64,000 nucleotides of DNA from Hyphomicrobium sp. CS1BSMeth3 (GCF_900117415.1 NZ_FPEI01000004.1:310001-374000), one strand, 5' to 3'; positions 11,731-18,980 are shown, counted from the first letter of the stretch. Notes: a model not told the origin generated them from the letters alone. Translations and numbers: made by a program.

Positions 11731-12057
11731 ATGAGCGAGACGCTGACCAGGGTCCGGGAGCACGTCAGGGCCGGCAGTGTCCGCGTCTCGCAACATGCGA
11801 TTGAAGAGCTGTTCGACGACGGGATTTCACTTGAAGCCGTCGTCGACGGGGTTGAATCGGCGTTGGTTGTGGAGGACTATCCGCAGCACGCGAGAGGCCC
11901 TTGCGTTCTGTGTCTCCAGCGGGTCGAGGCGGATCGGCCTGTGCATGTCTTATGGGGCATCGCGGCCCAAAACCCAGATATCGCAACGCTGATCACGGCG
12001 TACCGACCAGACCCCGAACGCTGGATGGACGATCTTTTGACGAGGAGGCCACGATGA
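11731..12057 (+). CDS. DUF4258 protein, toxin-like
   Basis: 108 aa. The opening RVREHVRAGSVRVSQHAIEE matches the DUF4258 pattern (a His in a helix that follows a short strand), a fold related to RelE/BrnT-type RNases. The following 'RPVHVLWGIA' strand and C-terminal YRPDPERW are also typical of this family. Its stop codon overlaps the start of the next gene (ATGA), which implies translational coupling. In other genomes DUF4258 genes often pair with small antitoxin-like genes, so a type II toxin-antitoxin unit is plausible but unproven. Confidence 0.75.
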   Translation: MSETLTRVREHVRAGSVRVSQHAIEELFDDGISLEAVVDGVESALVVEDYPQHARGPCVLCLQRVEADRPVHVLWGIAAQNPDIATLITAYRPDPERWMDDLLTRRPR

Positions 12058-12269
12058 GCCGCATGGTCAAGCGCCTGGTGCACGTTGGCAAATACGTTGC
12101 TGAGGTCGAGGTGGAGAACATCCCCGATGATGATGCATGGGGACCGTATCTCTCGCTTGCCGACGCCCTGAAGTTGGAGCGCGTCGAGAAGGCCCTGAAG
12201 GCCGGCGATCTCAAGGCGGTCGGCAGAGAGGCCCGTGTCTACGAACTAAAGCCAGTCGCGGCTGAATAA
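12054..12269 (+). CDS. Small partner of the DUF4258 protein, antitoxin-like candidate
   Basis: 71 aa. Starts at ATG 12054, overlapping the stop of the DUF4258 gene by four bases, with CGAGGAGG upstream. The N-terminal half forms predicted strands (RLVHVGKYVAEVEVEN), the centre has DDDAWGPYLSLADALKLERV, and the C-terminus a helix then YELKPVA. It lacks the two CXXC pairs of the YgiT-type antitoxins that usually accompany this class, so if it is an antitoxin it is of another type. No other domain seen. Confidence 0.7.
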   Translation: MSRMVKRLVHVGKYVAEVEVENIPDDDAWGPYLSLADALKLERVEKALKAGDLKAVGREARVYELKPVAAE

Positions 12270-12272
12270 TCG

Positions 12273-12680
12273 ATGGGATCAGACAGGCTTCCACCACGCG
12301 CGATCTTCCTGCCGCCGGACGGCGGGCGCCGCTACGACATGAAGACCATGAGCGCGGTCTTCAAGGCCGATGGCGATGAGACCGCCAACCGCTACAGCAT
12401 CTCCGAGTGGTGGCTCGATGCGATGAAGCCCGGGCCCGGCGCGCACAAGCACGACGACAATGACGAGGTCTTCTACGTGCTCGAAGGCCGTCCCTCGATC
12501 CTGCTCGGCGAGCGCTGGATCGACGCGCCGAAGGGCTCGTTCCTGCTCATTCCGGCAGGCGTGATGCACGACTTCGAAAACCGCACGGATCAGCGGATCG
12601 GCTTGCTCAACTTCTTCATGCCCGGCGGCTTCGAGCCCATGATGCCGATGATCGTGAAATGGTTCGATGAGAATAGGTGA
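12273..12680 (+). CDS. Cupin-domain protein
   Basis: 135 aa, a single small beta-barrel cupin. Motif 1 appears as HKHDDNDEVFYVLEG (two His and a Glu as metal ligands) and motif 2 as PAGVMHDFEN (the fourth ligand His). The start lies three bases after the preceding stop, with no strong ribosome-binding site, so translation may be coupled to the upstream genes. The substrate is unknown; members of this group include mannose-6-phosphate-isomerase-like and dioxygenase-like proteins. Confidence 0.85.
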   Translation: MGSDRLPPRAIFLPPDGGRRYDMKTMSAVFKADGDETANRYSISEWWLDAMKPGPGAHKHDDNDEVFYVLEGRPSILLGERWIDAPKGSFLLIPAGVMHDFENRTDQRIGLLNFFMPGGFEPMMPMIVKWFDENR

Positions 12681-12715
12681 GGGGGGACGGGTGGCAGGCG
12701 TCCCGAGCCGCGCTC

Positions 12716-12746
12716 TTGACATGCATGATACGGTGCCGACTGTAAT
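12716..12746 (+). promoter_or_regulatory. Possible sigma-70 promoter
   Basis: A perfect TTGACA at 12716-12721 is followed, with a long 19-bp gap, by TGTAAT at 12741-12746, 43 bp upstream of the small gene at 12789. The spacing is wider than ideal, so this is tentative. Confidence 0.3.
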
Positions 12747-12788
12747 TGCTATCTCTTATCTCGAACTGCGTCCCATTATGTCGGGGGT

Positions 12789-13151
12789 ATGGATATGCAG
12801 CAGCGAGTGTCTTCAGTAGAAGTGTTTCCGAACCGCTCAGAACTCCAGCGCATGGGCAGCCAAGAGCTGTGGGATTTAGCTAAGAGCAACTGCCAAAACG
12901 AAGCGTTGCTCATGATCATTCGCGACATTCTTTATCCACGCAAGACGGGTCTTGCCGCGTCAGCGGTTCGCTCGGTCGATGCACAGTTAGTGCTGCTTAG
13001 GTCTTCTCGGCCGTGCGAACCGCCTAAGCCTCGGTGGAAACTCACGGCTCTGATCGCGGCCGGTGCAGTTGCCATTTTCGGCGGCATTGCTCACGGCGCT
13101 GGCGTTTCTATTTGGCACGCGCTGATCAAACCGCTTTTTCCTGGCAGCTAA
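12789..13151 (+). CDS. Small membrane-anchored hypothetical protein
   Basis: 120 aa. The first 80 residues are soluble with a helical region (ELQRMGSQELWDLAKSN) and the C-terminal part holds one hydrophobic segment (LTALIAAGAVAIFGGIAHGA), so a tail-anchored inner-membrane protein is likely. Base composition is visibly less GC-rich than the neighbouring genes. The start could be 12789 or the ATG two codons later, which is better spaced from GGGGG. No family recognised; together with the next small gene it forms a lower-GC islet. Confidence 0.6.
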   Translation: MDMQQRVSSVEVFPNRSELQRMGSQELWDLAKSNCQNEALLMIIRDILYPRKTGLAASAVRSVDAQLVLLRSSRPCEPPKPRWKLTALIAAGAVAIFGGIAHGAGVSIWHALIKPLFPGS

Positions 13152-13219
13152 GACACCGGAGGAATGCTGCAAGACAACGACGGCAAGCAAACATGCAGCC
13201 TGCCGCACGCCGTATTGGA

Positions 13220-13420
13220 TCAACTCGTGTGGCAAGCTCGAGCACAAGTGTAGCAGCCATTAGCCGTCCGATATTTCCTCTTCGCGACGGTAACAGCGGC
13301 GTCGCAATTATTGTGATCGCCGAGGTAAGTTTTCCTTGAAGGCATGAATTGGCACCCCTCTTTGTGCACCTCATGATCACCGTTGGGTTGCGCAACGTCA
13401 TTTACGTAGTAGTGGGCCAT
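13220..13420 (-). CDS. Small conserved cysteine-containing protein
   Basis: 66 aa from the ATG at 13420 (GTGGAGATATCACC upstream). It begins MAHYYVND.AQ.NGDHEVH, continues with a YLGD..NCD.A motif and ends NGCYTCARACHTS. I recognise this as a small family found widely in proteobacteria (typically 65-70 aa, ending in two closely spaced Cys) with no assigned function. Patchy distribution and lower GC suggest horizontal transfer. A longer start at 13441 adds seven residues without a ribosome site. Confidence 0.75.
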   Translation of the reverse strand: MAHYYVNDVAQPNGDHEVHKEGCQFMPSRKTYLGDHNNCDAAVTVAKRKYRTANGCYTCARACHTS

Positions 13421-13501
13421 GGTGATATCTCCACGTAACAATTGGCAGGCAAGAACGCGTGGAACATATCAAGAACGTACGGCGTAATCAATACCACCAC
13501 T

Positions 13502-13591
13502 CCCCCACGCTCACGTAGCGGTCCAAGCCGAAGGCTTGGCGCTGATGCGCGACGCGCGGCGCGCGCGCCGACCGCTACGTGAGCGTGGGGG
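13502..13591. repeat. 22-bp perfect inverted repeat around a GC-rich core
   Basis: CCCCCACGCTCACGTAGCGGTC at 13502-13523 is exactly complementary to 13570-13591. The 46-bp interior has its own short pairing (AAGCCGAAGGCTT, and alternating GCGC). It lies between convergent-free flanks in a gene-free kilobase (13421-14427). It could be a strong terminator-like hairpin or the remains of a palindromic mobile element. Confidence 0.75.
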
Positions 13592-13626
13592 CGTTCGGTG
13601 AAGGCACGGGCGTCTCTCGTTCAAGT

Positions 13627-13712
13627 TCGCGCCTGCGGCGCGAGCGGGGCTAGCCCCGCACCCCATCGGGAGGGACACCCTCCCGAACCCGCCCGTCTTT
13701 ATGGACTTTGAG
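13627..13712 (-). repeat. Triple-stem intergenic repeat, copy 2
   Basis: Read on the minus strand: CATAAAGACGGGCGGG, then TCGGGAGGGTGTCCCTCCCGA, GCGGGGCTAGCCCCGC and TCGCGCCGCAGGCGCGA. Same order and spacing of stems as at 7549, with different stem sequence in the first two. Confidence 0.75.
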
Positions 13713-13735
13713 CGAGCCGCGAGTGCGACAGGTCC

Positions 13736-13853
13736 CTTCTCCCCGTCCCGACGGGGAGAAGGTTAGGATGAGGGGCAGCCACTTGCGTGACGCCGGCGTG
13801 TGCCGCCGCCCCCCACCCTAGCCCTCTCCCCGCGCGCGGGGAGAGGGGATCAA
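13736..13853. repeat. REP-type hairpin pair
   Basis: CTTCTCCCCGTCCCGACGGGGAGAAG, a spacer containing GGATGAGGGGC, then CCCTCTCCCCGCGCGCGGGGAGAGGG. The same hairpin/spacer style recurs at 20079, 20899, 29042, 48408, 58301 and 62590. Confidence 0.75.
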
Positions 13854-13878
13854 ATGGCGCTCGCGGCTAGCTCCAAGT

Positions 13879-13955
13879 CATAAAAGACGGGGGCTCCGGG
13901 GGTGTCCCCCGGGCGGAGCGCGAGGCAGCAGCCTCGCTCGCACCGAAGGTGCGAA
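13879..13955 (+). repeat. Triple-stem intergenic repeat, copy 3
   Basis: CATAAAAGACGGGGGCT, then CCGGGGGTGTCCCCCGG, GCGAGGCAGCAGCCTCGC and TCGCACCGAAGGTGCGA. Stems two and three differ from copy 1 at paired positions so that pairing is kept. Confidence 0.75.
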
Positions 13956-14427
13956 GCCGGCCGCCGCAGGTGCGACCACACAACTGTCCTGCACGCACCA
14001 TCGCGCCCGCAACGCTCCCGCGCCGGGCTCTTACAACAACAAAGGGGACGGGGCGGCGACGCCAGTCCGATGTGCAAAAGGAAGCGGCGAGCACCGCCCC
14101 GTTCTGCCGCTCGCTTTCTCCACCTGGCATCGCCGGTCGGCTCCAGCTCGCGCACGTGCATCATGTGCGGAGGCAGCAGGCCGGAGGCGATGCTCCGGGA
14201 GCGGCGCTCAGCGGCGCGACTTCGGACGCCTCCGGAGGGCCCCCTTGGTGCCGCGAGCGCGATGAAGATACGGCCGGTCGATGCGGGCGGGGATAAGCGC
14301 GCCTCATGTCGGCGGCCACAGGTCGAACAACAACCGCTCCGGCGGGTCGCGTTCGAGGTGGCTCCGCCGATGCTCTCTGCGTATGCTGATCGCGGCAACA
14401 AATCACCACAGCAGATCGGGGGATCAC
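13956..14427. other. Gene-free stretch, nothing recognised
   Basis: Several overlapping open frames exist on both strands but none shows homology, a good ribosome site or typical codon use. A degraded gene cannot be excluded. Confidence 0.4.
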
Positions 14428-14790
14428 ATGCGCACACAGGTGGCTTTGGGTGCCGCGCTCGTCGTCGCCTCACTCTTTCTCGGCACGAGCTCGGCCTGGG
14501 CACAAGCCTATGTCGGCACTTGGGGCTCAAACGCGGTGCAGTGCGTGATCGACCAGAGCCTTCAGGGCGCGCCGATGATCGTGCGGCGCAATGGCTATGA
14601 TCAGCACGAGACGCACTGCCGGTTCGCGAGCCTTCGCAAGACGGGGAAGGCGTCGTGGCGCGTGCGGGCGCGGTGCAGCGTGGAAGGCAATCGCCAGACG
14701 CACACGTTCACGATGTCCGTGCAGGACAACTACATGACCATGCGCGATGGCCGCGGGGCGCGGAACTTCGTGCGCTGCCCTCGGCCCTAG
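14428..14790 (+). CDS. Small secreted protein
   Basis: 120 aa. Signal peptide: MRTQVALGAALVVASLFLG, cleavage near AWAQA (residues 24-26). The mature domain of ~95 residues opens with YVGTWGSNAVQC and ends ARNFVRCPRP, with four cysteines (in QCVID, HCRFA, RCSVE and RCPRP) that could make two disulfides. This looks like the small periplasmic proteins of about 120 aa common in Bradyrhizobium and relatives. GGGGGATCAC precedes the ATG. Function unknown. Confidence 0.75.
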   Translation: MRTQVALGAALVVASLFLGTSSAWAQAYVGTWGSNAVQCVIDQSLQGAPMIVRRNGYDQHETHCRFASLRKTGKASWRVRARCSVEGNRQTHTFTMSVQDNYMTMRDGRGARNFVRCPRP

Positions 14791-14801
14791 GCGCACCAGC
14801 C

Positions 14802-15278
14802 CTAGGCGCCAGCGCCCGACTTCAGCCGGCCGATGTGGAGATCGAAGGGATCGAGGACGTCGATCGGCGCCGGGGCCTCGCGGCTCATGCGCATGAAGGC
14901 CTCGAAACGGAGCGTGTCCTCGTAGCTGTCGATGCGATAGATGAGGCCGTCCTTGACCTCGAACACGAGGCGCCGCGAGCCTTCGATGACATTGCCGGTC
15001 GTGCGGTGGCGATAGCGGAAAAATACCTGCGCGCGCACGATGTTGTCCTCGACGCTGACGATCGTCGGCTCGTAGGTGAGGTAGTCGAACTCGGCGAGCA
15101 TGGCATAGCCGAGATCGCGGCAGCTTTCGGGGCCGCGGTAGACGCCCGAAAGCGGCGCGGCGTCCTGGCCGTTATGAATTGTATAAACGACGTCCGGGTG
15201 ACCGTGCGCGACGGCCATCTCGAGATCCTGCACGCTCCAGCACGCGAAGAACGAGGCAACGACCGACCGACTGTCCAT
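14802..15278 (-). CDS. NTF2/SnoaL-like paralogue 6 (last of the array)
   Basis: 158 aa, one NTF2-like alpha+beta cone domain. It has the array's shared landmarks: W at residue 14 followed by QDL, EFDYLTYEPTIVSVEDN near residue 63, FRYRHRTTGNVIEG near 89, and LVFEVKDGLIYRIDSYED. It is the most diverged copy: the shared LVEAFMRL becomes RFEAFMRM and the C-terminal QQREAANE tail is lost. Start at 15278 is preceded by GAAGGAGCGGGGG. Such domains bind small hydrophobic ligands or act as isomerases/hydratases; no catalytic assignment can be made. Confidence 0.85.
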   Translation of the reverse strand: MDSRSVVASFFACWSVQDLEMAVAHGHPDVVYTIHNGQDAAPLSGVYRGPESCRDLGYAMLAEFDYLTYEPTIVSVEDNIVRAQVFFRYRHRTTGNVIEGSRRLVFEVKDGLIYRIDSYEDTLRFEAFMRMSREAPAPIDVLDPFDLHIGRLKSGAGA

Positions 15279-15340
15279 CCCCCGCTCCTTCTCCGAGCTC
15301 GCGCCCCCACCGTCGTGAAGTCCGCGAGCCCCTTCGTGTG

Positions 15341-15811
15341 CTAGGCAGAGCCCTGCCGCTCGCGCCGCGGCAGTTGTGGTGCCTTGGCAAGTTGCTTGGT
15401 CGCCAACCTGTACTCGGTAAGGCGCATGAAAGCCTCGACGAGCTGCGCATCGTGATATCCGTTGACGCGCACGATGAGGCCGTTCTTCACATTGAACACG
15501 AGCCGCCGCGTGCCTTCGAGAATGCCGCCCGTGCGCCGGTGCTGATACCTGAAGCTGACCTGGGCGCGCACGACGCTGCCCCTGACGCTGATGATGGTCG
15601 GCTCGTAGCGCAGATAGTCGAATTCCTCGAGCAGCGAGAACAGCGCATCGCGGCAGGCGTCGACCCCGCGCCATTCCCCGCCGAAGGGCAACGTCGAGCT
15701 CGTGACGTGAAGCTTGTATGTAATGTTCTCGTGGAAGAGCGCGGCCGTCATTTCGACGTCCTGCACGCCCCAGCGCTCAAAGAAAGCCTCCACAACCTCG
15801 CGGCTGCTCAT
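15341..15811 (-). CDS. NTF2/SnoaL-like paralogue 5
   Basis: 156 aa, NTF2-like. It aligns with the other copies without gaps over about 140 residues: MSSREVVEAFFERWGVQDVE at the start, PFGGEWRG, EEFDYLRYEPTIISV, FRYQHRRTGGILEGT, VFNVKNGLIVRVNGY and LVEAFMRLTE. It is separated from paralogue 6 by 62 bp, consistent with one transcript reading toward 14802. Upstream, a 172-bp space separates it from the GNAT gene. Ligand unknown. Confidence 0.87.
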   Translation of the reverse strand: MSSREVVEAFFERWGVQDVEMTAALFHENITYKLHVTSSTLPFGGEWRGVDACRDALFSLLEEFDYLRYEPTIISVRGSVVRAQVSFRYQHRRTGGILEGTRRLVFNVKNGLIVRVNGYHDAQLVEAFMRLTEYRLATKQLAKAPQLPRRERQGSA

Positions 15812-15983
15812 CTCTCAACCCCGCGTCCTTCCCCCAAATTGAACGTACATTACTCCGACTAAATATCAAACGCTGCGATGGTCGCAGATGCGCGGCGTAT
15901 CCGCACGTACGCCGCCGGATGATCAGGCGCCCCTGCCCGGCTCAGCCGGGGCGCTTTTGCCTGAAAACATTAGGTCTGCAAAA

Positions 15984-16598
15984 TCAAACAATTGGGATCT
16001 GGGGCGCTGCCTGTTTTGGCATCAGCCCCTCGAGGCGCGGGTCGGGGTAGCACTCGATGCCGCGCGCATAGGGAACGAAGCCGGAGCGGACGTAGAATGC
16101 CAAGGCATCTGGGTGATCGTTCGTGCAGGTATGGACCCAGAATCGGCTGATCCGCGGCGCGCGGCTCCAGGCCCGCTCGGTGGCCCGGTTCATCAGGTAC
16201 CGCCCTGCACCGATGCCGATCGCTTCCGCCACAACGCCGAAGAACGCGAGCTCGCACGCTCCGGCACTCCGAAAGTCGAGCTGGAGGAGCCCGATCCCGT
16301 CCGCACCCGCATATAGCGTGTAGGTCTCCACGGCGTCCGAGGAAAGAACGGCGCCGAGCTCGGCATCGCTGCGGCGCAATTGCGAGGCCCACAGCCAGGG
16401 CTCACCGACGAGCCGGAAAATCCGCCGGTACTCGGCGACATCGGCGGGCATCCTCCTGAGCGCGAGCCCGCCGGCCGTATCGGGACGCGGCGGCGGAGGC
16501 GTCAGCATCTCGAGATAGGTGACGACCTCGGCGATCCACCCGGGCGGGAGCATCTGCGAGCGCTGCGGCGGGAGTTGCGTGGCACCATCCTCTGCCAT
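15984..16598 (-). CDS. GNAT-family N-acetyltransferase inside the NTF2 array
   Basis: 204 aa. The C-terminal half has the GNAT acetyl-CoA fold: LAFFGVVAEAIGIGAGRYLM (strand 4 and the Q/RxxGxG/A-type loop), then RFWVHTCTNDHPDALAFYVRSGF, typical of the strand 5-helix 4 region with 'A..FY...GF'. The N-terminal ~60 residues are an extra segment. The start ATG at 16598 overlaps the stop of the upstream NTF2-like gene (ATGA), so the two are translated together. The C-terminus ECYPDPRLEGLMPKQAAP is proline-rich. Substrate unknown; linkage to the NTF2-like genes is the main clue. Confidence 0.87.
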   Translation of the reverse strand: MAEDGATQLPPQRSQMLPPGWIAEVVTYLEMLTPPPPRPDTAGGLALRRMPADVAEYRRIFRLVGEPWLWASQLRRSDAELGAVLSSDAVETYTLYAGADGIGLLQLDFRSAGACELAFFGVVAEAIGIGAGRYLMNRATERAWSRAPRISRFWVHTCTNDHPDALAFYVRSGFVPYARGIECYPDPRLEGLMPKQAAPQIPIV

Positions 16599-17095
16599 CA
16601 GCTCTGCCCCTCCCTGTCCTGCGGCGTCGCGCATGTCCGGGCACGCCCTTTCGGCAGCTCCGGCGGCGCCTGCACCTCGTTCGCGGCCTCGCGCTGCTGC
16701 GTCAGGCGCATGAAGGCCTCGACCAGCCCCGCATCATGATGCTCGTCGACACGCGTGATCAAACCATCCTCGACCGCGAATACCATGCGCTTGGTGCCGG
16801 CCAGCAGGCCGCCCGTGCGCCGATGATGGTAGCGGAACTCGACCTGGGCGCGAACCACATCGCCGTCCTCGCCGACGATGGTCGGCGCGTAGTGCAGATA
16901 GTCGAAGTCGGCCAGCACCGCGTAGAGGACCTCGCGGCATCTTTCGCGCCCGCGGGTCTCGCCTCCATGAGGGACCGCTGAATTCGACAGATACAGGTTG
17001 TACACGACGTCCTCGGCAGCCAGCGAAAGCGCCATGTCCACATCCTGCGCCTTCCAGTACTCGAAGAACAACGCGACGACGTCTCGCCTATCCAT
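16598..17095 (-). CDS. NTF2/SnoaL-like paralogue 4
   Basis: 165 aa from the ATG at 17095; an ATG four codons upstream (17107) is possible, but the array's other members begin at the equivalent of 17095 and GGAGCG precedes it. Landmarks: MDRRDVVALFFEYWKAQDVD, ADFDYLHYAPTIVGEDGDVV, FRYHHRRTGGLLAGT, LVEAFMRLTQQREAANE. Its stop overlaps the GNAT start by four bases, implying coupled expression. The C-terminal tail after the domain is polar and has ARTCATPQDREG, not shared with the others. Confidence 0.87.
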   Translation of the reverse strand: MDRRDVVALFFEYWKAQDVDMALSLAAEDVVYNLYLSNSAVPHGGETRGRERCREVLYAVLADFDYLHYAPTIVGEDGDVVRAQVEFRYHHRRTGGLLAGTKRMVFAVEDGLITRVDEHHDAGLVEAFMRLTQQREAANEVQAPPELPKGRARTCATPQDREGQS

Positions 17096-17191
17096 GCCGC
17101 GCTCCATGGGGCTTCCCGCGACCTCGCCCCTCTGCCGGCTGCCTCGACCATCCCCGCGGCACCCGCCGCCACAAACGCCACACCAACACCT

Positions 17192-17713
17192 TTACCTGCA
17201 CTCCTCCTTCTCGCACGGCCTCTTGCTGCCGGCCGTGGCCACAGGCTCCGGCCGCCGCTCGCCGAACCTCGGAATTTCCGGCGGCTGCACGACTTCGCCC
17301 GCGGCCTCGCGCTGTTGCGTGAGCCGCATGAAGGCTTCGACGAGCCCCTGGTCGAGGTACTCGTCGCACCGCACCACCATGCCATCCTTCACCCGGAAGA
17401 CGGTCCGCATGGTGCCTTCGAGATTGCCGCCGGTCCGACGATGATGAAACTTGAATTGCGTCTGCACGCGCACGACGTCGTCGTCCACGCCGACGATCGC
17501 CCGGTCGAACCTCAGATAGTCGAACTGCTCCAGCATCATGTGGAGCGTGGCCCGCATCGCATCCTTGCCGACGGTCACGCCGCCGAACGGCACGGCATCT
17601 TCGGAAACATACAAGGCGTAGAACACATCATCGCTGCAGTGCGCGAGCGTCGTCTCGACGTCCTGCGTATTCCAAGACGCGATGAGGGATTCGATCACGG
17701 AGCGCGCATTCAT
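17192..17713 (-). CDS. NTF2/SnoaL-like paralogue 3
   Basis: 173 aa. Closest relative in the array is paralogue 2 (about 60% identical by eye, gap-free over ~145 residues), sharing QDVE.TLAHCSDDV and VVRVQTQFK.HHRRTG, which the other copies lack. So this pair is the most recent duplication. Other landmarks: EQFDYLRFDRAIVGVDDD, VFRVKDGMVVRCDEYLD, LVEAFMRLTQQREAAGE. The 25-residue C-terminal tail ends GSKRPCEKEECR, highly charged. Start at 17713 with ATTCATCC context; 30 bp from the preceding gene's stop. Confidence 0.87.
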   Translation of the reverse strand: MNARSVIESLIASWNTQDVETTLAHCSDDVFYALYVSEDAVPFGGVTVGKDAMRATLHMMLEQFDYLRFDRAIVGVDDDVVRVQTQFKFHHRRTGGNLEGTMRTVFRVKDGMVVRCDEYLDQGLVEAFMRLTQQREAAGEVVQPPEIPRFGERRPEPVATAGSKRPCEKEECR

Positions 17714-17743
17714 CCAAACATCCCCGTCGCGCCAGCCCTCCAG

Positions 17744-18271
17744 CTATTCACAGTGCTTTTCATCGGGCGTCTCGGGGACAGAGGTCGGCCGCGCCGGTCC
17801 GCCGGCGCTCCCCTTCGGCGCCCGGGCCGGCAGGCTCGGCGGCACGAAGATGATGTTCTCGGCCTCGCGCTGGCGCACCAGACGCATGAAAGCCTCGACG
17901 AGGCTCTCGTCGAGGTACTCCTCGCAGCGTGCCACCAATCCGTTCCGCACCGTGAAGACCGAGCGCATCGAGCCTTCGAGATTGCTGCCCGTCCGCCGGT
18001 GATGGAGCTTGAATTGCGTCTGCACGCGCACGACGTCACCGGCAACGCCGACGACCACCTGGTCGAACTTCAGATAGTCGAACATCTCCAGCATCAGGTG
18101 GAGCGCGGCACGAACGGCGTCCTTTCCCTCCGAGGTGCCAGCGAAGGGGGCCGCCTCTGCCGCGATGTTCACCGAATAGACGACGTCGTCACTGCAGTGC
18201 GCGAGCGTCGACTCGACATCCTGCGTGCTCCAGCTCCTGATGACCTGCTCCACGACAACGCGCGGGCTCAT
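17744..18271 (-). CDS. NTF2/SnoaL-like paralogue 2
   Basis: 175 aa. Start ATG at 18271 chosen by alignment with the other copies (MSPRVVVEQVIRSWSTQDVE); the frame extends upstream to 18337 only because it runs into the repeat element. Shares TLAHCSDDVVY and VRVQTQFKLHHRRTGSNLEG with paralogue 3. The tail after the domain is Pro/Ala/Gly-rich. The 190-bp gap to the upstream paralogue 1 is almost entirely filled by a 168-bp double-hairpin element, so these two genes may be expressed at different levels. Confidence 0.87.
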   Translation of the reverse strand: MSPRVVVEQVIRSWSTQDVESTLAHCSDDVVYSVNIAAEAAPFAGTSEGKDAVRAALHLMLEMFDYLKFDQVVVGVAGDVVRVQTQFKLHHRRTGSNLEGSMRSVFTVRNGLVARCEEYLDESLVEAFMRLVRQREAENIIFVPPSLPARAPKGSAGGPARPTSVPETPDEKHCE

Positions 18272-18297
18272 GCCTGTGCTCCAACTACGGACTGCTA

Positions 18298-18465
18298 CTC
18301 GTGTGATGATCGAGAAATTCGCCACATGTCGCGGCACGGTATCGAGCGAATTTCTCGATCTGAATCACACGAGCAAGTTTATGCTTCTAGTGTCCCTTTT
18401 TGATTCCGAAGTTCGCTCGGAACACCAGCATCGAGATATGGCGAACTTCGGAATTGGGACACTAG
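18298..18465. repeat. Double-hairpin element, copy A
   Basis: 168 bp. Hairpin 1: outer arms CTCGTGTGAT and AATCACACGAG, inner arms ATCGAGAAATTCGC and GCGAATTTCTCGAT. Hairpin 2: outer arms CTAGTGTCCC and GGGACACTAG, inner arms ATTCCGAAGTTCGC and GCGAACTTCGGAAT. Lies between paralogues 1 and 2 of the NTF2 array; its terminal CTAG supplies the stop codon of paralogue 1. Close copies at 22740 and 23782. Confidence 0.88.
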
Positions 18466-18980
18466 CAGCCCTCCTCATCATGAACCTTGGAGGCCATCGA
18501 AAGCGGTGGCCTCATGACTTCGACCGGCGGCCGCTTCGGAAATGCCGGCGGCGGCACGATGTCGTTTGCAGCTTCGCGCTGCCGCACCAACCGCATGAAG
18601 GCTTCGACGAGCCCTCTGTCGACGTACTCCTCGCAGCGGACGACCAGGCCATCCTTGACCGTGAAGACCGTACGGTAGGACCCTCCGATGTCCGATCCGG
18701 TGCGGCGATGCCGATACCGGTATCGCGTATGGACCCGCACCACATCACCTTCGACACCCATGATGGTGGGCTCGTACTCCAGATAGTCGAACTCCTCTAT
18801 CATCTTGTAGAAAGCCGCCATCATCGCATCGCGGCCTTCTGTGACGCCGGCAAAAGGCGCCAGTTCCTCGGCAATATACAGCGCGTAGACGACATCCTCG
18901 GCCGTGAAAACGAACGTCGACGCGACATCCTGCGTTCGCCAGCGCTTGAGAACCTCCTCGATGACGGACCGCGGATCCAC
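18462..18980 (-). CDS. NTF2/SnoaL-like paralogue 1 (first of the array)
   Basis: 172 aa from a GTG at 18980, preceded by TTGGAGCATTCTG; this start aligns VDPRSVIEEVLKRWRTQDV with the ATG starts of the other copies, whereas an ATG at 19034 adds 18 unrelated residues. Landmarks: EEFDYLEYEPTIMGVEGDVV, RYRYRHRRTGSDIGG, VFTVKDGLVVRCEEYVD, LVEAFMRLVRQREAAND. Its TAG stop lies inside the last four bases of the double-hairpin element, so the original C-terminus was probably changed by that insertion. First gene of the transcript, so the promoter should lie in 18981-19150. Confidence 0.82.
   Translation of the reverse strand: MDPRSVIEEVLKRWRTQDVASTFVFTAEDVVYALYIAEELAPFAGVTEGRDAMMAAFYKMIEEFDYLEYEPTIMGVEGDVVRVHTRYRYRHRRTGSDIGGSYRTVFTVKDGLVVRCEEYVDRGLVEAFMRLVRQREAANDIVPPPAFPKRPPVEVMRPPLSMASKVHDEEGC

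Noticed and set aside
13850-14600. Several 200-codon frames on both strands in the repeat-rich gap
   Set aside because: Composition follows the underlying repeats, with no ribosome sites and no homology.
15927-15958. Hairpin GCGCCCC...GGGGCGC followed by TTTT between the GNAT gene and paralogue 5
   Set aside because: The T-tract follows on the plus strand, but all nearby genes read on the minus strand, so it would not terminate them; possible antisense role only.
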